Assembly: GCF_036669915.1 (NCBI RefSeq)
Contig: NC_089316.1
Span: forward strand, 27,057,388 to 27,121,387
Length of the DNA stretch: 64,000 nucleotides
Source: Pocillopora verrucosa
Lineage: Eukaryota; Cnidaria; Anthozoa; Scleractinia; Pocilloporidae
Direction: 5' to 3'
A program made the translations under genes and the position numbers. This document shows positions 9,112 to 20,559 of the stretch, one piece after another. The notes under the pieces are model-generated. The model saw only the letters and a list, made by a program, of their open reading frames with translations, was not told where the DNA came from and did not search any database. The first letter of the stretch is position 1. Every line of letters starts with the position of its first letter.

Positions 9112-11189
9112 GGATGATCTTGCAATTGTTGAGGTTGAATTTTTGAAGACACATAAACCATGACGTTGGGCAAAATTTAAAAAATGTTTTAGTGTCGCTT
9201 CAGCTACAAGAGATGTTAAAGCCTCTGCCACTGGAGGCTGAAAGATGTGATCAATTTTCATTTCCTGTGCATATCATTTATCGTCTACATGCATCACCAA
9301 ACGTGTTTCAGACATACATAAGAATCTTCTTTGAAAAGTGCAACTGTCCTGTTTTGGACTTCGCTTTCCGTTGAAAGAACTATGCTCAGTAGCACCAGTT
9401 GTAAACTAAAGAATGGATTTATGCCTAGCGTGCGTATATCGATTTATGGACGCACGCGGGAAGTTTGGAGAGCGCTAGATAAGCGAGATGAGCTTCTTAA
9501 TATTCACCGTTTAATACTTACTCTTGGTTCTTGATATTTACCGTTTTAATGAAGAATTACCAACGTCGCGAAGTCTTAGTTGAAGTCAGAAAACTCATGC
9601 AGTTTTATTTTCAGCCGTAACTTGGATCGCGTCTGGGAATAAAGTATCGTCAACTCCAAAACTAGTTTCGTCGCTTGAAAGAGTATTTCAAGTATTATTT
9701 TAGCATATTTTCTTTTCATTTTGATCTTTAAAAGGTCTATCTCAATCGGGATAGAACGGAAAAACCATCTCGAAAGTTTTGATACGTCGCGGCTGAACTC
9801 GACGGGAACTTTCAGCCGAAGTTAGGCTGAAGTAGTAAGAAGTAGGACTTGAGCGCACTATGTTATAATCTTTAGTTGGTGTCCAAACCATTTTTAGGAA
9901 ATGTTTTAATCCCAGTGGGATTAAAACATTTCATAACTAGCTGGGAACTACTCCGAATACACCAGTAAACGAAAAACTAAAATTGAAACTTAATTCAGAG
10001 GAATAGGTAGTCACATGCAATGTCGTGACAAGAGAAAGCTACTGACGCGTTAGATCGAGGAAGGTTTGTGTCAATAATCGCCCCGTACAATAAGCTTTTT
10101 TTTGTCGAGTTATTCGTAATTTTCGTCGAGTTCGTATGGCCATGGTTTAGAGGAAGGTTTCATCGAGGCTTACGTCGAGAGAACTGAAATTCCATATCAA
10201 AACGAAAGGAAGCAATCACCTTATTCCAAAGGAGGACAAGTCATTGTCAAACCAACACTGACATAAAACCGAAGACCTGGCAATCATGAGCAAATTTTGA
10301 AATGACATCAAATGGCATTACTTAAAAAATAGGTACCCAATGGGTACTTGTGTCTGCTGTAGTGGAATGGAATCTGCTGTAGGCGCCTATTTTTTTGAAT
10401 ACTGTTAAACTGGCTAGAAACATCTCCCGAAAGGCAGTGCTATGGAATGCTCAAGGCATCACAAAGATGGGGAACTGAAGTGGTGAATGTCCAATGCTCC
10501 AGTTGGAGGTAAGGGATCATCAATATCAATCATCAATATCATGATGGTGATTACATCTTCATCACTGTTTAAATAACTTTTATTGTGTTATGGTACTGCA
10601 AAGAATCTAACATTAAAGTGAACGTTTCTTTTATTTTGTAGCAGAATATTTAAATCAAAGAATTGAAATACAACAGCCAATAGTTTTTAACAAAATTGAA
10701 TAGTATCAGAAGTCTTTGTAACACAAGACAACTGTAATGCAAAGCAGTAGCAGTTTTGCAAAGCAAGAAAAAGTCTCTGGTTGTAATAATTCCTAAGAAA
10801 TCATTATGTTTTTCATTTAATGGTAATATGCAATCAATTTGGAACAAAACATAGGTAAAACAAAGTTAGTATATTTACATTGTTGTGTTCAAGTAACCAA
10901 TAGGTGAATATACTTTTAAAAGTATTTTGAAGTGTTTGTCTTTTAATTGAAATGAAATGTATCAGAAATGTAATGCAACAGAAATATTATCCCAAAAAAA
11001 GCAGCACGTGTACTTGTAAATAATGTTTATCAGTCAGAGAAACAATCATTTCACTTAAAACCAGTGTCTACAAAATGTTTGTTGCAAACTGTAACAAAAC
11101 AGGTATTATTAACGTTTGGTATTCAGTAGTAATTTCCACTGATGTGTGACAGGAAATTGTTCATTTTATTCAGATTTGCACTGACTCCA
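9112..11189. other. Intergenic stretch with one strong hairpin
   Basis: No coding frames or exons are supported. The only clear structure is the palindrome at 9898-9932, listed separately. A short palindrome also occurs around ggtacccaatgggtac (10331). Confidence 0.4.
9898..9932. repeat. Perfect 16-bp-stem hairpin
   Basis: The left arm gaaatgttttaatccc (9898-9913) and the right arm gggattaaaacatttc (9917-9932) are exact reverse complements around the 3-base loop agt. Such structures occur at MITE or Helitron ends or arise by local inverted duplication. No target duplication was identified. Confidence 0.8.
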
Positions 11190-12096
11190 CTATTTTTGTT
11201 TGTTGTTGAATGTTATGCTGGTTATAGTTGGTAACTCTAGAAGAAAGGTAGTTATGGTTTCTTCAGTGATCGGAAGAGTGCTCTTTCCTTGTGACGCTAG
11301 CATATCATGCAGGATGTCGTTGAACAGGGTCACTGTGATCTTCGATTCTTTAATTTGTACCAGTAGTTGTCCATAACATTGTTGAATGGTGGACTTCATA
11401 TTCTGCTTGAGCCCACAAGTTGAACAGGTTAGTATGGGCGACATCTCTATTACCAGCTTTTTGTTACAGTTGCAGCAGGCTTGATATGCCGTGACACTTC
11501 GCACTCCAAGTATTTCTGCTGCTGCTGTTGTATTGGTAAAGTTCTGAGGTAGCTCAGCAGGATTAATGAGATCCACAGAATTGTTCCCAAAGTGTCACCT
11601 TAATGGCTCCATGTGGGTCCACAAGATAGGCAAACAACTTTTTTTTTTCACCATACTCTGTCTTCACTTTTTTTGTTGATGACATCTGAATAAGTTTGGC
11701 TTTGATGGTGATACTTTGATTTGTGTTTGCAGCTGAAATTGATTGGATATTGTTGGCACTTGGCAACTCAATTCTTGAAAAAGGTATTTCTTTTGTAGGC
11801 TCTAACAGTACATTGTTATTCATCAGTACTGTGGTTGCTTCTCCTGCTCTTTCAATTCTAAAATTTCGAAGTTTTATTGGAGATTTCTTTTTGCTCATTT
11901 GATCAAAGTGTTCCTGTTTACTTCCGGAGACGCAGACTCCTCTTACTAAGCCATCGGTGGTTTGTATGGACATGTCAAAGTAAGATGTCTTGCTACTTTT
12001 TTTAGTTGGAGACACATTGTGTAAGAAACCAACAATCTCTTCTTTTTGTTCTTCCATTGACTGCAAGTGAAAAAGAACCTTTTGAGTTTGTTTCAT
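11190..12096 (-). pseudogene. RPA1-like single-strand DNA-binding protein of a Helitron, frameshifted
   Basis: Two minus-strand frames overlap at 11563-11576 and together form one protein. The upstream part (12096 to 11563) has an OB-fold-like start (EEIVGFLHNVSPTK, YFDMSIQTTDGLVRGVCVSG, SPIKLRNFRIE) and a second OB-like strand set ending in VDPHGAIKVTLWEQF. The downstream part (11576 to 11190) has a CxxC...CxxC zinc ribbon (ACCNCNKKL and LTCSTCG), as in the C-terminal domain of replication protein A large subunits. A one-base frame change separates them. RPA-like ORFs are regular passengers of Helitrons, and a Helitron Rep fragment lies next door at 12310, divergently oriented. A nuclear host RPA1 gene is unlikely given the short length and intronless structure. 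Confidence 0.7.
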
Positions 12097-12149
12097 AGCA
12101 ATATAATGTATTTCAAAATTTCTAATAACATAGGGAGCACTGCATCAAA

Positions 12150-12180
12150 AGACGACGACGACTACGACTACTACTACAAA
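12150..12180. repeat. (GAC)n/(TAC)n microsatellite
   Basis: Imperfect trinucleotide tract, gacgacgacgactacgacta and following, between the two divergent Helitron frames. Confidence 0.8.
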
Positions 12181-12309
12181 TTATTTAACTATAACAACAA
12201 AATGCCAAAAAAAAAACTTACCTAGGTGAATTATAATTTTTTATTTGTTTACTTATTCATTATAAATCAATCAACAACAGCAGGAATAACACTAAATGAA
12301 GGTTGAGGA

Positions 12310-12948
12310 GTGCAGTATACTGCAAACTGTTTATTAGATGATACTAATACTGAAAATCAAAGTGAACAAGAAATAGAAAAGAGCAGTGGTTCCAATAAGC
12401 AAGATGGAAATGACAGTAATGATAATGATGATCAGTGGACTGAAGATGAAGCAGAAACACCTGCTGGTGTTACTGACACCATGTTGATCAACACACATTA
12501 TTTTGAAGACAGTCTGCCTCAACGTATTTTAAATGTTGCACCAGGAGAGGGAAACAAACCCTTAAGTATATTCAGAGATCAATATTCTGAAGAGTTAGCA
12601 TATCCTGGTATATTCCTTGGTCAAAGTCGACCAGAAAATAAAGATAGACTAGCTAATGTTCATTATAGCGACATTTTTAAATCTGAACTAAGACGATCAG
12701 ATAGGAGAGCTGCTATGTGTGTTGAAAATATATTCTTCAAAACAAAAAAGCTTCAAATGAAAATTCTCTTAAGAAAATCACAAGTTGCACTTAGGAAGTG
12801 CAAAGGAAATAGCAAATCTTCAAATGCTGGACAGTTGAAATGTGAAGGAGCAATTGAGCGCTTGATTCATCTTGATGAAGGATTCCAATTTTTGAAAGCA
12901 TTGATACCTTACAACTGTATGCAAAGATCTGTTCATAGCGATGCTTAG
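12310..12948 (+). pseudogene. Helitron Rep/helicase protein, N-terminal fragment
   Basis: The frame has an acidic, asparagine-rich start, then LPQRILNVAPGEGNKPLS, EELAYPGIFLGQSRPENKD, VHYSDIFKSELRRSDRRAA and ENIFFKTKKLQMKILLRKSQ. These blocks match the conserved region just upstream of the Helitron-like N domain in animal Helitron replicase-helicases (the FPxIF, VHYSDI, ELRxxDRR and NIFFKxKKLQ series). The HUH Rep active site and helicase domain are absent: the frame stops at 12946 after FLKALIPYNC. The opening codon at 12310 is ATG. The fragment could be a truncated copy or the result of deletion. Confidence 0.7.
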
Positions 12949-14232
12949 ATAGTAATTATCATAAGAATACTAGTTCTAGGTTTCTCTCCTCTGTATAAAA
13001 TCGCCACAGCTTTCGCACATGTTTGTCTAGTGATAGATGTTTTCATGTGTGTAGTGAAATACATGTATCTTCTGCCAAATCCATTTCGTAAACAGGGCAT
13101 ATTATATCCCGCATTGGGCTTTGTAATCCCCAAGTGAGACTTAATAATTCCCTTAACGGGCTTTTCATTCCCCAAATGGAGCTCAATTGTTCCCCGAAGG
13201 GACTTTGCATTCCCCAAATGGGACTCATAAAGCTTATTTTGCGTCCTGAGCACTTGCAAAATGGCGGGGCGGTGATCGTGTTGGCGCCGAGAAAGCTTCA
13301 GTCGATTTACAAATTCAAAGCATCTTTCAAAACCTTTCACTCGGCCGGAATGAAACCCAGTGCGAATGCTGTGGCCAAATGAGAAAACACCTTTTAAGAA
13401 ATCCATTACAAATATGAAAAGCGAAAAGATCACTCACCTTGCAAGCAATAATACACCCTGGCTTGACGAACGAAATCAGGACGATACGACGCAACCCAAA
13501 CGTTTTTCGAAAGCACATAGTTTGACGGATTTGACTTTGTCCTTTTCTCAGATTTGATTGGTTCCGAGTCTTCCCGGAAATCGGTAGTTTGCCACGACCT
13601 CTTTCCTTTGTCCTTTCCTCGTATCCGATTGGATAGATTATTCCCCTGAGGAACGAAGTTTGCACCCGAAAGTATTACAGGCCGAAAGTATTACAGGCCG
13701 AAAGTATTACCCCTCCGTGCATACATCATGTATCTCATCACCAAATGGAATCCGCAGTGAAACGTCAAGAGTAAATCCGAGATCTTGTCGTATATGAAGT
13801 AGCTGGTCGCGCGTTTTACAGCTTATCTAAGTGTCTGCATGCATTATAAATGCAGCAGACACAAAAACCGTGCGTTTAAGTTTACATGGAGCCTTTCCAT
13901 TCCTACCAACTTGGCTTTATTCAACGGAAAATTTCGACTTATACATTTCAGAGACCCTTTGACATAACGACTTCTGCATCATTTGATATTTAGTCCTCTT
14001 TGGAGTTTCAATTTAGAACGGAGTTTAACATTTTAGACACAGCTTTATCATGTTTACAACTTCCTTCATTCCTTTTCCTTGAAACCTCAAATTTCCTGTT
14101 TAGCTGGCGAAGAACTCACAATCCTACGTGTCAGCCCGCTTCAGAGCAACAAGAATAATTTAACATTGCCGATGGCTGAAGCGGTTCGAATCAACTTGTT
14201 TTTCTAAGTCAATTCCTTCACTCATCCACGGC
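12949..14232. other. Non-coding stretch with short degenerate repeats
   Basis: From 13120 to 13230 a degenerate unit of about 27 bp recurs, built around attccccaaatggga. A cleaner array lies at 13667-13710. The rest shows no exon or frame I would trust. The region just upstream of 14233 is the promoter side of the BRICHOS gene. Confidence 0.5.
13667..13710. repeat. Three-copy 16-bp tandem repeat
   Basis: The unit cgaaagtattacaggc is present in nearly three exact copies head to tail, ending before ccctccgtgc. Confidence 0.9.
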
Positions 14233-14238
14233 TATAAA
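14233..14238 (+). promoter_or_regulatory. TATA box of the BRICHOS gene
   Basis: TATAAA lies 91 bp upstream of the ATG at 14329. A start about 30 bp further down would give a short leader of 60-70 bases, consistent with a compact secreted-protein gene. Confidence 0.6.
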
Positions 14239-14328
14239 GGTCAGACGCTAACTCTTCACAACACAGAGTAAGTCAACACTTGCTAAACGTTGGACTCCGA
14301 GCAGTTAAAGACATTAATAAGAAGAATC

Positions 14329-17093
14329 ATGGTAAGTCAATTAACTCTTAGAAACAAAAGGTAAAAATTTTCGTGTGAAACTCGCTTCAAGGTTTATGAG
14401 AAGACAGCTGGAGACCTGTGACCCATTCATTCGTGAATGCGTGCTTCCTTAAATAACTTTTACCTTTGCTTACTTAGCCTTAAAAATTGACCGGTCATTT
14501 GTTTATTACTGAAACCAACCAATTTTATCAATCAGCTGGTTCGATCTTTTGAACAGATTTCTTAAATTGTAAAGCCTTTTAATTGATAATTGTGGACGGC
14601 TCATTTTGATTTGTTAATTTGTTTTCTGTTTGTAATAATAAATGATAATATAATTCCTCCTAGGGACTCTCGCCCGCTTTTGTTGCCTGCTTCATTCTGT
14701 TTTCTTGCATGAGTAATATTCAAGCATCCGTGGTAAGCAAGTTTTTTCGTAATATCTTCGTAATTATATCGCTTAGGCAGTGAATTTGAGGTCTGCCCTT
14801 TTGTAGAATGACGAATGATTGTTACAGTACAGGTAAACTCTCAGCCGCTAAAAATCACCGCTTGAAGGGCATCAAAAAGTACTTACCCGGCGTACTGTAG
14901 CCTCATCAGTTATTAAAAATGCCCACACCTGGTAGGATTGCTTTTTACATGATATGTCATAAGCTAACTCATGACTCTTCGTTCTCTTCAACAGCTTAAT
15001 CGCGTGCAAAAAGTGCTTCACGGATCACAAAAGTTTAAACTCAGCATCATGGAAAGGGAAACAAGGTTTTACGAGGAAGTTGAAATCAACGCAGATGAAC
15101 AGTTTGCTCGTTTCCATGTTCCTCCTCATAACGGACTCGCAGAAACTGACGAGCTTTTCGACTTCCAAATGGTAGGTGTTAACAAACATGTAAGCTATTT
15201 TCACATGTAGTGTTTAATCTGCTGAAGATTTTTAATGTCCGCAGAATATTGCGGTTCGTCGCTTGAAAGGTGCCTGCTACGTGCAGCCTATGCAAAAAGA
15301 CTTTCCGAAGCTAAACGCGCTGAAGACAGGTTTCAAGAAGGTAATGTGTACTGTTGTTGTCGTCTTTTATCGTTATCATTATTATTATTATTATTGTTAT
15401 TATTATTATTGTTATTATTATTATTGTTATTGTTATTATTCTGCATGTAACATACCAATCACACGTTTTGAAAACTGATAAATTCACAAAAGTGATAGAA
15501 AAGGTAGAACTTTGATTTCTGCTTGAAAAAGAAATCTTGATATCAGCAAACTCCCAGTTACGAGGTGTAATAAACCGGCTTTACGACTCAGTATTTCTCC
15601 TAATATTACGATACAAAAGAGACTTTTGGGGGGGGGGGGAGGTAGGTGTGGAGGGGGGGACTGATCGGCCATTTAACCTCCGCTTATTTATAAAGCCCTG
15701 GGCAATTCACAGGCTACCATGTAATATCTTTCCGGCCTAACCTAACAGATGAAAATTGTATAACCTTACCTCAAGTCGAATGGCTAAACTCCTTTAATAA
15801 AACATCTCTAACTCTTTTCAAGTTTGTCCCGACCTTTATTTGATTAAGTCAGCTCTTGTTTTCCTTAAATCCGCTTGGTCTGGGAAACATTCTATTTTTT
15901 TTTGGGGGGGGGGGGGGGAAGTCAAATTTTATTTTCAAGACAGAAGTGGTGCGAAGCATAAACCGGCCTTAATATTATCTTCTTACGTGATATCACGTCA
16001 TCTTTTGTTATGGTCCCGTAGTAATATGTCGTCTATCCAAATTTGTTGTCTAACTGTCCTTTCCTTTCAAAATCTCTAGGCTGTAAATCAGCCACTAAAT
16101 CATAACATCTCCACCATTTCCAAGTACTGGGTAATTGGCGACAAAGTCGATGAGACTTCCCTCAGAAGGGTTGTCAGAGAATTCTGTGATCAACATCCGA
16201 TCTACCGTCTGGAGGAAAATATAAGTGACTCTGTTTCAGTTGCAAGAGGTAAGTTCAGAGATCGACATTAGGACACAAACAGAAGCAATTATAAAGTGAT
16301 CAGGATGAAACATGCGAAACATACTTTAGTGAACTTGACAGTTTAATGAATAAGAGTGAGAGTCATCGTTTTGTTCATCAAACGGCAGACTGTAAATCCC
16401 CGTTTCCCCATGTATTACTGCTATCTTCCGTGATTTCTATACCCCAAACAATATCTTGTCGATTTTTTGGTAAGCAACAGGAGGTTCGAATACAAGATAA
16501 CAGGATTTCTGATCCCTTAACAGCAAACTTCAAATCTACAATAACAACCAAATTACTATATGAACCGAGATCAAGAAGAGATTAGGATAAGGAATGGAAA
16601 AACATTTGTCATTTAAAATTGGTATTTAAAATGACAAACTTGACAAACTTAAACTATGTTTCACATTTGTATTTATTTGCAAACCACGATGAGGCTGAAT
16701 TGAATTAATCTATTAAAATGAATCAGAAACTCATTTCAGTTCTCTTTTTTTCCAGTTGCTTATAGTAAAAGCCTATGCCAGTCAAAAAAGACAAAAAGTC
16801 CAAAACCGTTACTTTTTCTGACATCGTTTCTTTGATTGTATGTTTACACAGAGAGAAGACGACGTCAAGCGACGGACGGACCAGGACTTTTTCAAAGCAT
16901 ATCAATTTGTGATAAAAACGCTCTCCAAAACGTTTTGCAGTGCTTACCAGACGATTGGATTTGGAAGTGTAGGGCCGTATCTGAGATCACATGTGGATTA
17001 AACCGATTAAAACGTACCCTGGACTGTACAGAGTTTAAGCAAGGGTATGATAGTATAGTGTGTTGTAATCCTGCCTGTGGGGCAGGTAATTAA
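14329..17093 (+). CDS. Secreted BRICHOS-domain precursor with polybasic site and 8-cysteine C-terminal tail
   Basis: Six exons join in phase: 14329-14331, 14664-14732, 14995-15171, 15245-15340, 16080-16248, 16852-17093 (251 aa). The ATG is the last codon of exon 1. Exon 2 encodes a signal peptide (GLSPAFVACFILFSC). Residues ~40-140 resemble a linker plus BRICHOS domain: FYEEVEINADEQFARFHVPP, then two cysteines in the expected places, GACYVQPM and VVREFCDQHP. The last exon opens with ERRRRQ, a furin-like cleavage site. It is followed by about 75 residues with eight cysteines, ending in CCNPACGAGN. BRICHOS domains act as intramolecular chaperones in the secretory pathway for an aggregation-prone C-terminal segment; the segment here would be released by cleavage. 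The peptide's function is unknown. Antimicrobial activity, as in the lugworm arenicin precursor, is one analogy. All junctions are GT-AG. Alternative splicing at a GCAG|gtaatt just before the stop cannot be excluded. Confidence 0.8.
15372..15440. repeat. (ATT)n microsatellite in BRICHOS intron
   Basis: Runs of att interrupted by gtt fill the start of the intron after the fourth exon. Poly-G tracts occur further along the same intron at 15628-15638 and 15905-15918. Confidence 0.9.
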
Positions 17094-20000
17094 CTCGATC
17101 TAATTACCATTCAACAAGGGTCAACTCTTACCGAATGTGTAGTTTATTTTAGTTTGTGCATCTATGCGAATTGCTTTTAGCTGTGAGTGATGGTCCTGTA
17201 AGTGGTTGGTAAAATTAAAGCGCCCTAATTTTATAAGTTTCAGTGTCAATGTCTGTGAAAGAGTTTCCCAAGTCATCCAATTAAGAAACATGGGTGAACC
17301 GATTTTGACGAAACTTGCGGCAGAAGCTGGCCTTGTTAATTCAATCCAAAAGCCAAATTGTTTCGTTTTTCGCCTATTTTAGTGCCAGAGCTCGAGGCAG
17401 TGCATGTGGGAAGGATCCATGACGGGGCTAAAGAGCTTGAAAAGCCAAGTTTTTATAGCCGATGAGCACCGGCCCCCAATACCAGTGCTATGACACAAGC
17501 GTTTCTTCGCGCGCAAAGTTGAGCAATGGGAGGCCCACAAGGGGTCTGATACTGATAATTTCTGATAACTATACGGGAATAAAGTGAACATGTATCTGTT
17601 TAGCCAATCCGATGCGATGGTATAACGTGCAAGTTAATTGACTGTCTAAATCTCTGCAGTAACACCAATTTGGTTTTTCCCAACTGGAAAGGAGAAAAAG
17701 AGGTGATTTAAGGATATTAAACTAATAAGTGATCCTCTTCGTGCATTTTCACAGTCCTTGATGGGATTGACATGTGACTCCCCATTAATACTCTGGATCT
17801 TCAGATACTTGCGAACACAATTAATCAAACAAATGTTTTCATTTCAGATGTTATCTTTATTTCACTCTTTTTGTGCTTGAAATCGTCACTACTTGAGGAA
17901 AAAAACGACTTTTCTGTTTCATTCGTAAAAATATAACAAAAGGAAGCTCTATTATACATTCGACGCTTCACGACCCAACGAAAACCTTTGTTTCGTTAGT
18001 CATAATATTTCAGTGTATCAATAAACTTTGGACAGCGATGTCCAAGACAATTCAACGTCGGATGCCATGTAACATGTCCCAGTCTATGCCAAGAGGGGAT
18101 ACTGAATGAAAAGGGGTGTTGGATTAATGGATACCCAAAACACCAGGATACTCAAAACACTGTGGCGGCGCCCTCTGGAGAAAGAGACCATAGGCACAAA
18201 GTCGGTCTCGTGCCGATCATTAACGATTCTCGTGTTTCTAGCTGCAGTCAGTATATCCTTAGTTTCGTAGCTATTGATGTGAAAAAAAAGTGACTCCACC
18301 AATTTGAAAAACGTGCATGCCAGAGATAGGATTTGGGTAAGCTGGACGAAAGGATCATGAAAGAACGTGACCAAGTGAAGTTACAACCACCTCTGTTTAA
18401 GCAAAGTTTTCTATATTTACGGAATGATAGCAAACAAATTTGCTGAGTGAACCTTCTCTCTTTTTCGAACTTTAAAATGAATTTCTTTAAAATCAGTATT
18501 CAGCATATCAAACTTTGTGTTTAGTTTTTGGTAAACAATGGCACTGGATTACCTTCCTTTCATGGGCGTTTTATTTGTTTGAAAGAAAAGGTTTGAAAGA
18601 ACCGACGCTTAGCCAATTTCTGAGCGCGAGATTCAAAATACTCGTTGACTATCAGATGTTAACAATAACACAATTCTCGGGGTGGGGTAAGGGAAATGTC
18701 GCTCAGAACAAAGACAATTTTACCGGGGGTACGGAAGGGAAACTTTGTCACATGAAGCGCGGGCTGTAGAAGTTATTTCTTTTCTTCGCGCAAACCGGCG
18801 AATGTCAACGTTCAGAATCAAGAGCTAGGGTTTGAATTTTTAAATACAAATGGAAAAGCGTAAAACAACTACAAGCAAAACCCAGTCATCGGAAAAGAAA
18901 CTCAAAAGTGAAGCGAAGTAATAAGCCTTTTTTCTGGTCTGTTTAATGCTTCGCAATAGGCCAGCTGATAAACCCGCTGCGGGGAAAGTTGCCTACCTGC
19001 AGCGAAGAACTGCCGCTACTATCAATTATGTTCGAAATATCAGTAAACTGTTGGGAGGGTTAAATTGTCATGATAAAATTATTGAATGTCTTAAAAGTAT
19101 AAGAAAACAAAAGCGTCTTTCGTGTTATTTAAAAAAACAAATGTTGCGCTATTACTACTGTTACTCGCCCAATTCAAACTAATCGATTTTAACTCTTCGC
19201 AAACATATTGCAGATTATAATTAGTCAATCTAAGAAATTGTAACAGGGTTCTTGGGGAATTTAGTCACGAAAATCTTTCAGTGCATTAGTTCCACTCGAG
19301 TATTCATAATTTGCAACGCTTTCGTGGTCAGTTGTGCATTGTTTTCTCGTCTTTGTCTCTTAATCGTCAAAAGTTAAGTTACCGGTCTATAACATGTTTT
19401 GAACGCAGCTGAGGATCTTTGAAATTCGCGCTCAGTTGACACCATTGTTTTCTTGTTGTCATGCTAATGTAAATGGTTATAGAGAAGCGTGCACTTGACA
19501 ACGATCACTCCGCTATTGTCACTTGACAACAATCATTTCGTTCGTATCATCAGAAGAGATCGTCGAAAAAAAAGTTTTCTTGAAAATTTTATCCAAGTTT
19601 AAGATAAAGAAGGCGCCAAACGTCCTCTACAGACGCGGACCGAGGCATTTTGAGATAAAGCAGTCTGCCATCTCTTTGCCACTCCTTGGGACGTACGACC
19701 AGCATATTTACCATCTACGCGCTGAGAATGAGCAGCTACGAGCTGAAAAAATGGAAAATGTTAAGATCATTAATGCCAGGCGGCTGAATTGGCAGAGAGA
19801 GGAGCTGAAGTTTTCCAGCTTCGCCAGGAACTTCAGCTTCTAACAAATCTGCGACAAACGTGAGCGCGCGCCAGGTAGGGAGTCATCACGAAAAAAAGGA
19901 ATAAAAAACGATGGTTTGCGCAAACAATTCCAAACCAGTTACACTATTTTTTCTTCAATCACCTAATGCGACGATAAAGATTTTTGTTTGAGAATTTTTG

Positions 20001-20559
20001 GCTAACCGGAGAATAAAATCACTGAAACAGAAAAAGGTGCGAAAATCGCACTTTTGTTTTGCCTTCAACAGCGATGTTTACTTGCTTCAATAGACCAAAA
20101 AACAAAAACGCGAGGCTTGACAATAGTCTAAGTAAACCCGTCTTTTCACGCACTCTCGACATCGAGCGTTGTCTTCATTCTATTTTTTTCTTTTCTTTTC
20201 TTTTCTTAGGTTAGCAGTGGAATAATTAGCGCAAAGCGAAATCATTTAAACGTGAAAAGGTGCAAAAGACAAAATAGTCTTCTTGCCGATCGACGTAGAT
20301 CCAGGGGCAATTGGTTAAATAATTATTAAGCTATACACGAAGTAAATTTAAACAGAAGTCATTTTCAAAGAAGCATAACGCACAAGGCGTATCAAACTGA
20401 GATAATGCATTACAGCCGCCTGTTCTCATCGCTTCCAGCTACTCACCGCCGCTTTCTTGCTAAAACATGAGCTAAAACATAAACTTACTCGGATATAATA
20501 CAACAAGCTGTATTCTAAAGATAAAGAGGAAGAGGGGAAAACAACGCCCATTGAATCAC
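17094..20559. other. Long intergenic stretch, no supported gene
   Basis: AATAAA at 17579 may be the polyadenylation signal of the BRICHOS gene. Short frames at 18946-19182 and 19523-19843 are weakly protein-like; the second is listed separately. A (TTTTC)n tract lies near 20190-20210. Nothing else stands out on either strand. Confidence 0.4.
19523..19878 (+). pseudogene. Possible coding remnant with a coiled-coil segment
   Basis: The frame includes YDQHIYHLRAENEQLRAEKM, a heptad-like pattern. After a frame change near 19806 it continues as EVFQLRQELQLLTNLRQT before a stop. No domain is recognised and no flanking splice sites are convincing. It may be a transposon-derived fragment or a chance frame. 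Confidence 0.25.

Noticed and set aside
18946..19182. 78-codon lysine-rich frame
   Set aside because: No domain, no splice context and no repeat in the duplicated genes. Composition alone does not support a gene.
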